Below, piece by piece: positions 35,120 through 44,800 of a stretch of 48,424 nt of DNA. Position numbers and translations under genes: made by a program. The stretch's first letter is position 1. Each line of letters starts with the position of its first letter. This DNA is from Spirochaetaceae bacterium. GTDB lineage: Bacteria; Spirochaetota; Spirochaetia; Treponematales; Breznakiellaceae. The notes below the pieces were generated by a model, which was not told where the DNA came from, made no database searches, and saw only the letters and a list, made by a program, of their open reading frames with translations. The DNA lies in NCBI GenBank assembly GCA_031280035.1, contig JAITHJ010000048.1, forward strand, positions 1 through 48,424. The letters are read 5' to 3'.

Positions 35120-36283
35120 ATGGAAGAACAGACACGGAACAGCGAATGGAGCGGCATGACTCTGCTGATATGCGTTCCTACCTATAACGAAGCAGAGAAC
35201 ATTATGCCGTTTCTAGACGCGGTATTTCAGTACGCGCCGGCGGCGGCCAGCGTGCTGGTTATTGATGACAACTCGCCTGACGGTACGGCGGCGATTGTCC
35301 AGCGGCGTATTGACGAGCACGGAGAAAAACTCCACCTGCTCAATCGACCTGAGAAACAGGGTCTAGGGGTTGCCTATATCGCCGCGTTCTACTGGGGTAT
35401 AGACCGCAGTTACGACGCCTTCCTTGAGATAGACGCGGACTTCTCACACGACCCTGCGTACATTCCCCAGATGTTCAACGAGCTGCAAACTCACGATGTG
35501 GTCATAGGCTCGCGTAATATTAAGGGAGGCTCGGTCTCCGGCTGGGGGCCGCTGCGGCATATCATATCAAAGGGCGGCTCGCTGTACGCGCAGTGCATTC
35601 TTGGCTGCCCCATCAAAGACCTCACCGGAGGCTTCAATATGTATCGCAGACAGACGCTGCTGCGTATCGGTCTCGATAAGATTATTTCGAAAGGATACAC
35701 CTTCCAGATCGAAGCAAAATACCATGCATGGCGCGCAGGATGCCGTATCATAGAAATACCCATCCTCTTTACAGACAGAACGCGCGGCGCATCTAAGATG
35801 TCAAAAAAGATATTTATAGAGGGGCTGTTAAGTGTTTGGAAGATACGCTTGTCTACGGCGGACACTCAGGCGGCGCGGCGCACTGTGGAGCAGGCTTTTA
35901 AGTTCGGCATAACCGGCACGCTCGGCACGGCAACAAACCTGGCTCTGTTCTTCCTCTGCGCCGATATATTCTCTCTGCCGCCCGTCCCCGTCAGCATAGG
36001 ATGCTTTTTAGTGACAGGCACGCAGAACTACTTTATCAACCATATATGGTCGTTCGCCAGCGTTATGCGCGGCGCAAAGCTCTCTGTCCTGCGGTGGCTC
36101 AAGTATCTGGCCAGCGCGCTTGCCGGACTTGCCGTGAGCCTCGCCGTGATGTACGCCGTCCTCAACCACTGGACGCTGCCGTACAAGGTCATTGCACAGG
36201 CGGCAGGCGCTATCGCAGGGATGTTCATCAACTTTACAGTATCCAAGTTTATCGTGTTCAGGAGTAAGAATGAAAATATATAA
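35120..36283 (+). CDS. polyprenyl-phosphate glycosyltransferase (GT2, DPM1-like) fused to GtrA
   Basis: Residues ~12-245 are a GT2 enzyme of the dolichol-phosphate mannosyltransferase type: LLICVPTYNEAENIMPFL, VLVIDDNSPDGTA, EIDADFSHDP (DxD region), GSRNIKGGSVSGWGPLR and FTDRTRGASKMS. It should load a sugar onto polyprenyl phosphate. Residues ~260-387 form a GtrA domain of four membrane segments (FKFGITGTLGTATNLALFF), linked with flipping or anchoring of such lipid-sugars. The 387-aa fusion is known in bacteria. Start 35120 has agaggagtta before it. It overlaps the next gene by 14 bases and would provide the lipid-sugar donor for the GT39-like enzyme downstream. Confidence 0.9.
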   Translation: MEEQTRNSEWSGMTLLICVPTYNEAENIMPFLDAVFQYAPAAASVLVIDDNSPDGTAAIVQRRIDEHGEKLHLLNRPEKQGLGVAYIAAFYWGIDRSYDAFLEIDADFSHDPAYIPQMFNELQTHDVVIGSRNIKGGSVSGWGPLRHIISKGGSLYAQCILGCPIKDLTGGFNMYRRQTLLRIGLDKIISKGYTFQIEAKYHAWRAGCRIIEIPILFTDRTRGASKMSKKIFIEGLLSVWKIRLSTADTQAARRTVEQAFKFGITGTLGTATNLALFFLCADIFSLPPVPVSIGCFLVTGTQNYFINHIWSFASVMRGAKLSVLRWLKYLASALAGLAVSLAVMYAVLNHWTLPYKVIAQAAGAIAGMFINFTVSKFIVFRSKNENI

Positions 36284-36986
36284 AGCGTTCCTTTCGGTAC
36301 TCTGCATTGCCGCAGCAGCAGTCTCGTTCCTCTATTTGACTCTGCGTAACCGCGATAGTCTCGGCGAGTACTACGCCAAAAGCGCCGTCAACGTTGAAAT
36401 CGACAGGCGCTATGCAAAGAATATCGCGCTGTCCATAAAGACGGAGCCGTCAGGCTGTTCGTACTGGCTTGCCCCAACAACAGACGGCGATGATAACAGC
36501 CCTAACATCGTGATGCACGTAAGAGTGCCTCTCAAGCGTCCTTATTGGGAGCCTGCGTTACAGCTTCCGCTTGAACAGGCCGGCGAAGCCGTCTCGCACA
36601 TTGATAATATCGCAATGTTCATTGGAAACAAACTCCACTACTTCACTCATGACGATATACCGCGGTTTAAGAGCGCGATCAAGGACATAGGCGGCGTGAA
36701 GTATGCGCTCTATTACCTGCCCGGCGTGCACTACGCTTCGTCACTAGTCTTTCCAGACTGGAGCAACTATTACGGCGATGTCAACTTGGGGATAAAGGCG
36801 TTGACAGCCTTCTTTGTATACCCCGCCCAATACGCCTTTACATGGATATTTCTTGCGCTGTTCGCGCTGCTCAACATAGACTGGATACGCAGCCGGTTCG
36901 CCGTGCTGTTTAACGCGCAAACCGGCGCTTCCCTATTCCTCCCCCCCCCCGCACGTACGGTGCCACAGAGGAGTGTACTACAGTAA
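36270..36986 (+). CDS. N-terminal part of a phase-variable membrane protein (upstream of the 10-C tract)
   Basis: The ATG at 36270 follows aggagtaag and opens MKIYKAFLSVLCIAAAAVSFLYLTLRN, a membrane anchor, then an extracytoplasmic region of ~170 residues and a second membrane span (LTAFFVYPAQYAFTWIFLALFALLNI). The frame enters the poly-C tract (residues LFLPPP) and, at 10 C, ends in an unrelated tail ARTVPQRSVLQ. One extra C carries it into the glycosyltransferase frame, giving one protein of 712 aa. The track start at 36192 is too early. I do not recognise the extracytoplasmic part as a named domain. Confidence 0.7.
   Translation: MKIYKAFLSVLCIAAAAVSFLYLTLRNRDSLGEYYAKSAVNVEIDRRYAKNIALSIKTEPSGCSYWLAPTTDGDDNSPNIVMHVRVPLKRPYWEPALQLPLEQAGEAVSHIDNIAMFIGNKLHYFTHDDIPRFKSAIKDIGGVKYALYYLPGVHYASSLVFPDWSNYYGDVNLGIKALTAFFVYPAQYAFTWIFLALFALLNIDWIRSRFAVLFNAQTGASLFLPPPARTVPQRSVLQ
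36941..36950 (+). repeat. poly-C tract, 10 C (phase-variation site 2)
   Basis: Ten C following a ctcc-like run (ttcct) make the coding stretch LPPP. Gain of one C or loss of two joins the two reading frames. Confidence 0.8.
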
Positions 36987-38407
36987 CACGGAAAAGCAGA
37001 TGGCTTGTACGAGGCCTGCGTTCTTGCACAGGCAGGGGCCGCGCGGCGGCGCTGCTCCTTATCGCAATCACGCTTGCCGGATTTACCCTTCGTCTCAACG
37101 GATTTGTCCGTCATTCAGCATGGACTGACGAGCTTGAGTCCGCCGTCTACTACAGCAGCCCCAACAACCCTGTAAGCAGCGTCCTAGACGACACCGGCAA
37201 CCCTCCGTTCTATTACTTCCTGCTGCGATGCTGGTTTTCCGTACTGGGCTGGTCTGAAGAAACCGGAACGCTGCTTTCGGTCATACTGGGAACCGGCGCG
37301 ATTGTTACCATCTATCTCTTTATCGCGCCGTTCATGGGAAAGCGTACGGCTCTTTACGCCGCGCTCTTTACGGCGTTCAGTGGTTTTGTCATAGACTATT
37401 CACATGAAATGCGCGCTTACATCTTCAAAATATGCATGGCGCCGCTCGCTTCACTGTGTCTGCTGCGTATCATGCAATCATTCTCGCTCAAGTACGCGCT
37501 CTTATACATCGCGCTGTCGATAAGCATTGCAGGCAGCCATTACTACGGGATTCTGTTCGTCATGGCCAACTTCCTGTTCTTTATCTGCAATATGATCTGC
37601 CAGCGTCAGTGGAACGGTAAAAGGTTCTTCGGATTCCTTGCCGTAAATGCAGTTATCGCCGCAAGCTTTTTGCCGGTCTTTTGGTATCTAGTGTTTCAGA
37701 AAGGATATAATTTTAAGCGTAATTTAGCTCCAGGGGCGGGACATATCTTTTTGCTTGCGGTCGTTATCGCGGCTCTTTCCTGCTTCTTCCTGTTCAAAGA
37801 CAAACTGCAAAAGCTCAACTTCCTAATCTGCAATAACCGGACGGAATCGCTTCGCTTTGCGCCGTACTGCATTCTTCTTCCCGCCTTTATGTTCTGCTGC
37901 GCGTTCTTGATTTCACTTGTTAAGCCGCTGATTTCAATCAGGCGTTTTTGGCCCATTTGCGCGCCGTATTTCTTTGCGCTGGCCGCCGTCTTTATATCCC
38001 GAATCGCTGACAAATACAGATTCCTCAAAATCCTTTTTGCCTATATGGTTATCGCCGGACTGCACAGACTAACGCCCGACCTTCCCGCCGGCGGAACGGA
38101 AGGATACAGAGAAGCGCGGGCGTATATTGCCGCTGACGCCGCGGCGCACCCTGAACGAAAAGCCGCGCTGCTTACAGACACCTCACCTATAGCGGCTTAT
38201 TACGGATACGAAGAATTGCCCGTCTATCGCAAAGGAGAACAATATGACGTACTATATGTTTTGCACGGCGTATACTCCATGAATGAGACTGATATGTATG
38301 AAACCCTTCACATCCATAAAATGGATGCGGACAATATGCTAAAAATACGCTTTGACTACGATTTTCCCCGAGGAGACGGCAATGTTATCTTCAAGAAATT
38401 CTTTTAG
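36951..38407 (+). CDS. GT39/ArnT-like membrane glycosyltransferase, no in-frame start (phase-variable, OFF)
   Basis: In the frame of the track ORF at 37334, the sequence is open back to the poly-C tract with no ATG, GTG or TTG over the first ~128 codons, yet this part is clearly coding: a first membrane span LLLIAITLAGFTLRLNGF, then the family motif HSAWTDELESAVYY (acidic catalytic pair) and DDTGNPPFYYFLLRCWFSVLGWSEETG. After it come SHEMRAYIFK and many membrane segments. This is a GT-C fold enzyme of the PMT/ArnT type, which moves a sugar from a polyprenyl-phosphate donor to a target outside the cytoplasmic membrane. Starting at 37334 would delete the catalytic motif, so the active form must come from fusion with the 36270 gene. 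Confidence 0.8.
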
Positions 38408-38478
38408 AACAGGCGCACGGCGCGCTCGCTCGTCCGGCTGTTTCCGTATAAGGGCGCGCGCTGCGGTATTTCAAACGC

Positions 38479-38507
38479 TTGACTTTAATTAACAATTACG
38501 CCAGAAT
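38479..38507 (+). promoter_or_regulatory. possible promoter of the second methyltransferase
   Basis: TTGACT and CAGAAT are spaced by 17 bases, about 95 bases ahead of the ATG at 38603. The -10 box is a four-of-six match. Confidence 0.35.
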
Positions 38508-38602
38508 AAAGGCAGGGTTGGAAAAGTTCGCGTTCAACATATTTGTTAATAGTTCAACCCGTTTTTCTGAAATTAACTGGAAGAGTTATTCTGGAGGCTG
38601 TT

Positions 38603-39476
38603 ATGTACTCTTTTAAAACATTTCTAAAAAAGATAGTAAAAAATCTCTTACCTTATTTTATTATAAAGATGTATAATAATCCCCCCCCCCCCCCCCCCGC
38701 ACTTGAAAGACTGGAAATCCGCAGTTATAACATATAACGATAAAACCATAACAATTAACGATATTTACAAATATATTGACATACTCTATACAAACGTAGA
38801 TGTAGATGAATATAACTATTATCAAGCTCATGCCTTACGCTATTTAATAACATTAGACTATGTCATTAAATATAATCTATACAAAGGAAAGGTTCTTGAA
38901 GTAGGAGGCGGCGGTTTCTTTACCTATTTAATGAAAGATATATTAGGAATTGATATAGTTAATTTCTCAGATGATTTACGAAAACCTATTGAATTAGATA
39001 AAGACCAATTTGATGTTATTATCTGCATGGAAGTAATTGAGCATATAATAGACAATGACGCTTTTTCTCTTTTTACTTTTAAAGGCCTTGCCGTAATGCT
39101 CAATTCTTTTTGGAATCTATTAAAAGAAGACGGTAAAGTATTGATAACAACGCCAAATAGCTGCGGCCTCTTTGCCATGTCAAAATTACTTAACTCAAAG
39201 AGTCCTCTTATGTTTGTATTTCATGCAAGAGAATATACTCCCTATGAAGTAAAAAAAATATTACGCTCATTTAATTATGAGATAGACGCATTAACTACTG
39301 AATGCGCATTTGATAAACACTATAAGAAGAATAAAATGTTAAATTTACTCAGAGACAACCTGTTCAATCTAAAATACAGAGGCGATGATATTTTTGTAGT
39401 TGCAAGAAAACCTGCAAAGACTGAAATAAATGCAGACGTGAATATAAGCGATGTTTTAATAAATGAGGACACATAA
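38603..39476 (+). CDS. phase-variable SAM-dependent methyltransferase, OFF (frameshift in 18-C tract)
   Basis: The ATG at 38603 has ggagg five bases upstream and opens MYSFKTFLKKIVKNLLPYFIIKMYNN, a basic, hydrophobic leader, then six prolines from the poly-C tract. At 18 C the frame ends at SYNI. The next frame, entered with 17 or 20 C, continues HLKDWKSAVITYNDK into a methyltransferase with motif I KVLEVGGGGFFTYLM, DVIICMEVIEHII and GKVLITTPNSCGL. The restored protein is 290 aa. The track's TTG at 38703 lies immediately after the tract. It is AT-rich against its neighbours. A sugar or lipid-linked glycan is the likely substrate by context. Confidence 0.78.
38681..38698 (+). repeat. poly-C tract, 18 C (phase-variation site 3)
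   Basis: Eighteen uninterrupted C, the longest run in the window, encoding six prolines. Loss of one C restores the methyltransferase frame. Confidence 0.9.
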
Positions 39477-39575
39477 AATCCACTATGCCCGCTATATTAT
39501 AGTACATGGTACGCTTAACAGAGACCTTTATGCCTTACCCGCCAGCGCGGACTTTCCGTAAACTGTTATCAGGGA

Positions 39576-40571
39576 TTGAAAGAACACGGTAAAGATGATA
39601 AACTCCCGCCTCGTATGGAGCATGAAGCGGCGCAAAATGCCTGCGCAGCCGCCCTTATCGGCGGCGCAGAGGCTGTTATTCGGGGCAAGCGTGATTTTCT
39701 AGAATTATTGACAGCCTGTATTCTGGCGCGCGGGCACGCGCTGCTTGAAGACAATCCAGGTCTTGGTAAAACCACTGTAGCAAAGACATTCGCCGCGCTC
39801 ATCGGCGGCGAGCAGGAAGTCCGGTTCAAACGCATTCAATTTACGCCCGACCTTTTGCCCTATGATATTACCGGAGTCGATGTCTTCGACCCTGAAACAC
39901 ACGCCTTCCGGTTCATGCCGGGCCCCGTTCTATCAAATATCGTGCTTGCCGATGAAATTAACCGGACAACGCCAAAGGTGCAGTCAGCCTTGCTTGAGGT
40001 TATGGCTGAAAGACAGGTTACCATAGGCAATACAAGTCATAAACCGCCGGAACCGTTCTTCGTAATAGCAACGCAGAATCCCATCGAAAGCGAAGGAACA
40101 TTCGCTCTGCCGGCTGCCCAGCTTGACCGTTTTATGATAAAGCTCTCTCTGGGATATCCAGAACGTGATGTTGAACTTACCATTCTTGACGATAATCCCG
40201 CAGAAACCGCGCTTTTGGCTGTTAAGCCGGTACTTTCAATCGAACAATTTACCAGTCTGCAAGACGCCGTACAGCACGTTTTCTGTCATAATCTGCTAAA
40301 AGAAGCGATTATTGATATAGTCCGCCAAACACGCAGCCACCGCTCATTCATTCTTGGAGCCTCTCCGCGCGCTGCACTGCACTTTCTTTCGCTTGCCAAA
40401 TCTCTCGCCTTCATAAAAGGACGTAATTATGTTACCGACGCCGATTTAGCAACGCTCGCAGCGCCGGCGCTGGCGCACAGGCTCAAGCTACGCGACCCGC
40501 GCGCATCTGCAGACGATATAATCCGGGAGATAACCAGTGAACGAATCAACGCGATTAAACCAACTGCGTAA
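39576..40571 (+). CDS. MoxR-family AAA+ ATPase
   Basis: MoxR ATPases act as chaperones that help assemble or activate partners, usually encoded with DUF58 and transglutaminase or VWA proteins, as here. Walker A is EDNPGLGKTTVAKTF, Walker B is NIVLADEINRTTPKVQSALLEVM, and the sensor block FFVIATQNPIESEGTFALPAAQLDRFM is typical; a C-terminal AAA lid follows. The start is either TTG 39576 or ATG 39615 (MEHEAAQ); neither has a convincing ribosome-binding site. It overlaps the DUF58 gene by 35 bases. Confidence 0.92.
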   Translation: MKEHGKDDKLPPRMEHEAAQNACAAALIGGAEAVIRGKRDFLELLTACILARGHALLEDNPGLGKTTVAKTFAALIGGEQEVRFKRIQFTPDLLPYDITGVDVFDPETHAFRFMPGPVLSNIVLADEINRTTPKVQSALLEVMAERQVTIGNTSHKPPEPFFVIATQNPIESEGTFALPAAQLDRFMIKLSLGYPERDVELTILDDNPAETALLAVKPVLSIEQFTSLQDAVQHVFCHNLLKEAIIDIVRQTRSHRSFILGASPRAALHFLSLAKSLAFIKGRNYVTDADLATLAAPALAHRLKLRDPRASADDIIREITSERINAIKPTA

Positions 40572-41883
40572 TAAAACGCCCGGTAATGCGCCGCGCGCTC
40601 TTGTTCCAGTTCCCTGCGTATCCGGCGTTCTTGCATTTGCTGTTTCCGTTCTGAGTTTCATGGTTGGCAGAGCGCAAAATGAAACTATACTGCTCCTGCT
40701 TGCGTTCATGCTCTTCACTCCGCTTGCCTACAGCTTTTCGGCGCTGCTCGTTCTATCAATGCTGCACCGGAGAAAAATCACCGGCTTAAAAACACGGATA
40801 GCGCCTGCACAAATAATCGCCGGAGGCGAAACCGCGCTTTTTCTGGAAACAATTAACTCTGAAACCTGCATGATGACTCAAGGCATCAGCGTTAAACCAA
40901 AAGACAATGCCGTCAAGACAACATACAGTTCTAAGGCATTCTTTCAGTTTCCCGCAATTTTGATTCGATACAAATTATATCTGGCAACCAAAGATAATAA
41001 AAAAATAACGCTTATACTTGGCAAAGATTTCTTTGCCGGCGGGCGGAGCGCCATTCACATTCCGCTGAGAGGAGCATATTTTGGTACTGAAGATGAAGTC
41101 GCCATGTTCGACGTGTTCGGATTCTTTGTCTTTACTTACAGAATATCCTGCGGAGATCAAGCGCGGATTTGCGCATCGCCTTCTCTGACTAACGCCGCGC
41201 CGCTGATTACGCATTTTTCAGGCGGCGTCAACCGCCGTACCGAGAACCAGATTATTAAAACCGATGATCTTATTGAACAACGCCCCTACATACCAGGGGA
41301 CGACCCGCGCCGCATTAACTGGAAACTCTACGGTCATTCAGGAGGACTTTTTATACGCGAAGAAGACAAAGAACCTCCGCCTCATACTCAATTTGTAATG
41401 ATTATATGTGCAGAAGCGGACAGCGCATTGTACCGCCCGTCCGCTGAAGCAGGCTATGAAAACGCCGTTCCAGGCGCGGCGGAAACCGATGCGTTATGTG
41501 AAACTGCGCTTGCCATAGCCGCTGCGTGCGCCAAAGACGGCATAAACGTTTTTACCGGATGCCCCGGCATAGAGTTCTCAAATGAAGACCCGGGCAGCGC
41601 GGCGGAAATACTGGCGTTTCCGTATTCCGCGCCCAAACCGCTGACCGAGCCGCTGCCCGCAGTACCCCCAAATATAGAAGAAGAAATTGTAATACTTGCA
41701 CTGCCGGCCATCTGCAATGACGTAACGGGAGCGCTTGACCGGTATATAACGCAAAAATCCGCGCTGCGTAAAATAACAGTGCTTTTTATATACAATGATG
41801 AAAAGCTTGCCGGACCGGCGGAAGCTTCAGCTTTTCTTTATGGAAGAATAGAGGGAGTCCATGCAAAAGCAATCAGGGTATAA
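40537..41883 (+). CDS. DUF58 domain membrane protein, 448 aa
   Basis: Two N-terminal membrane segments (ALVPVPCVSGVLAFAVSVLSFMVG and ETILLLLAFMLFTPLAYSFSALLVL) are followed by a beta region. The DUF58 signature is RPYIPGDDPRRINWKLYGHSGGLFIREEDKE near residue 250, leading into a VWA-like fold (QFVMIICAEAD). Such proteins are partners of MoxR ATPases. The GTG start at 40537 has gggag at a good distance and overlaps moxR. Its end overlaps the transglutaminase gene by 23 bases, so the three genes form a tight operon. Confidence 0.88.
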   Translation: MNESTRLNQLRNKTPGNAPRALVPVPCVSGVLAFAVSVLSFMVGRAQNETILLLLAFMLFTPLAYSFSALLVLSMLHRRKITGLKTRIAPAQIIAGGETALFLETINSETCMMTQGISVKPKDNAVKTTYSSKAFFQFPAILIRYKLYLATKDNKKITLILGKDFFAGGRSAIHIPLRGAYFGTEDEVAMFDVFGFFVFTYRISCGDQARICASPSLTNAAPLITHFSGGVNRRTENQIIKTDDLIEQRPYIPGDDPRRINWKLYGHSGGLFIREEDKEPPPHTQFVMIICAEADSALYRPSAEAGYENAVPGAAETDALCETALAIAAACAKDGINVFTGCPGIEFSNEDPGSAAEILAFPYSAPKPLTEPLPAVPPNIEEEIVILALPAICNDVTGALDRYITQKSALRKITVLFIYNDEKLAGPAEASAFLYGRIEGVHAKAIRV

Positions 41884-44800
41884 TAGTACGCCGGCGGCGG
41901 TCATCGTCCGGTCGGCTGCGCTCTTTGGCGTTATATTTCAATACAATCTTATTGCTGATGAGCTAACCAGTACAAGCGTTTTTATTTCCACAACGGTATG
42001 TGCGTTCTTTGCCGGTTACGCGCTTTACTTTAATAAAACAAAACCATTGCACGCTGTCATAACGCTGCTGCTTGCGCCGTTTGCGGCACGTATGCTTTTG
42101 GCGCTTCCGCGTCTCTTTACAGCCGGAAACTTACAGGCAAATATCGCGCTTGATTCGCTTCTGCTAAATTACGACAGAAATAATTTTGTGTTATGCATTC
42201 CATTTTATTACGCCGCAATAACAACCTTCTTTTCATCACTATCACGGCGTGTTCTTCGCACAATGACGCTTCTGGACTGCGTAATTATAGCTGTTACTTT
42301 CAGCATCACACGAAGCGCAGAAATAAAATTTTATAATCTTTCAATTGTGCCGATCAGCGTATTCGGGCTTCTTTTGTTTCTGGAATTATTGGCAATGGTT
42401 ATTTCCATACCAAAAGAAATATCCATCAAAAAAAAAGAAACTGCATCCGCCTTTGCATTATTGATATGTTTTATGCTGGTCAGCGGCGCCATTCTGATTT
42501 CTCAGTCAGGTAAAGGAAAAGCAGATAATACAAGCGCCGGAAATAAAACAACCGATATGGCAGGCGGGAAAGGCCTTATAAGGCCGGAAGTATTCAATTT
42601 TGATATGACGCCGTTTCTTAATCTGAATACGGAAGTATCGCTTGGCAACGACCTTATTTTTATCGTACGTAAAAACAAAAACGATAATCATATCTTTATG
42701 CGGCGCTTTGTATTATCCGCATATAACAGCGTAAAAACAAATGATGCGGACGCAGGATTTACGCGCAATGATATAGTTGATGAAAAAAATCAGCGCATGG
42801 AAATCCCTGTCGGGGAGTCATCATGGGTAATCCCCCGTTATAAAAAACGCAGTAATCTTGAACAAGAGTATTATATCAAAAATATAGACGGCTCAGCGTT
42901 TCTTGCTATGAACGAACCGGTTTCGGTTATTCCGTACAAAAATTATGATTCATCGTCGTTTAAGAGCGTCTATGCCGTTAAAAGCATGATAACGGATGCT
43001 GATATGCCCGATCTTTACAAAGTATCGCTGGCCTACAAAAATGATCCTTGTTTTGGAATGACGCCCGAAGAATTTTTGTGGTACACAGCTTATGCAAATT
43101 CAAAGAATGGCATAACGCCTACTGAAGAAAAGATACAGCAGCTTGCAGAAAGAATTACCGCATCATGTAATGATAACTTTTCAAAAGTTTTAACGCTGCT
43201 TGGATTCCTTACGTTTGGAGAATACCGGTACAGCCTTAAACCAGGCATAGCAAGTGACGGTGACCAGCTTAACTATTTTTTGTTTGAAAGCAGACGCGGA
43301 TATTGTTCATACTTTGCAATGTCTTTTGCATCAATGCTGCGTTCACTGCAAATTCCATCGCGCGTTGTTGTTGGTTTTTATCTTGACCCATTAACAGAAC
43401 GGCTTGGGTTTTATCCGGTACGTTCAGCAAATGCTCATGCATGGGTAGAAGTTTTTTTTCCTGAATACGGCTGGATAGAATTCGATCCAACAACACAAAT
43501 ACTTGCTGAAGACGAACTTGATCCCGGCACAGAAGGCGCATCTTATGATAACTTTGAACAGCTTATGAAGGAAATACTTGAAAACCGCAGCAAGCTTGAA
43601 GCAAAATCAAAAGCGGAAGAACAGCAGGAAAATACATTTCTGAAAATCATCCATTCCACAGTTGAAAAAGTACGTTCACTGCTGTTTCCTGTTATACTTA
43701 CCGCCGTATTCTTGTCAGTGATAATAATAAGATTTAGATTTTATTTTTTAAGCCGCGCCGGTACGCAGGCGCGAAAAAGAACAATTTATTTATGGCGGCA
43801 TATTGTTTTTAGATTAAGATTTAAGGGATACAAGAAGGCGCGGCGGCAAACTGAGTATGAATGGATTCTCACGCTGCCGCATAACGAGCTGCTTACAAAG
43901 CTTTATGATAATGTCTCATGCGCAAAATATGCGCCTTCATATACTGATAATAACTACGCGCTGTTTTTTGAAGATTACAAAAGATTTTCAGCCGCATACA
44001 AAAACATTACGAGATATAAGATAAAGACGCTTATCTTTGCGCTGTTTTTGACATTATTTCTGACGCATGATTCAACACGCGCTCAGGAAGAGCAAAAAAA
44101 TGCTGAGGACATTTATAAGGCTGCGGAAAAAGCCGTACGTGAGGAGTATTGGGAGCAGGCTGTAACATTATTTAATGAAGGAAAAAAAAATTATCCAGAA
44201 GACTGGCGGTTTCCAGAAGAACTTGGTGATTTGTATTCCAGCAAAGGCTTGCACCGTCTTGCCAAGAACGAATACCTTATTGCATATAACATCATTCCTG
44301 ACGATCTGTATCTCATTTATAGTCTTGCAATGACATGCGCTAGTTTGAATGAAAACAGTGAAGCCGCGCTTTATTTTGAAAACTATCTTGCCATAAATCC
44401 AGATAATACAGACGTTATTTCCAGTCTGGGCTGGCTGTACTTAAAGCTGCACAGGCTAAAAGAAGGCGAAAGCCTGCTGCTATCGGCAATAGAAAATCAT
44501 GGCGCTGATAAAAGGCTGTCTATGACACTGGCTATTATTTACTCTGATATGCTTAATTATGAAGAAGCGGAACACTGGTATAATGTATCAATTGATACTT
44601 CATTAAAAACAGGAACATTTGAATCTTTAATTTTTGCGTCTACAGCGTACTATAACTATGCAATATTGGAAAGCAGATTTTATAACTATAATAACGCTTA
44701 TATAAATGCACAAAAATCTCTGGATATGGCAAATCGTGATACAGGACACATGATACACGGCGAACTCTACCTGCGCCGTCTTGATTTCTCAAATTCATTT

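Noticed and set aside
37334-38407. Track ORF start at 37334 as the true start of the glycosyltransferase
   Set aside because: The catalytic motif and first membrane span lie upstream in the same open frame, so this start would give an inactive fragment.
38408-39575. Flanking direct repeats around the second methyltransferase, by analogy with the first
   Set aside because: Only short similarities (tttccgta) are visible, no longer than expected by chance.
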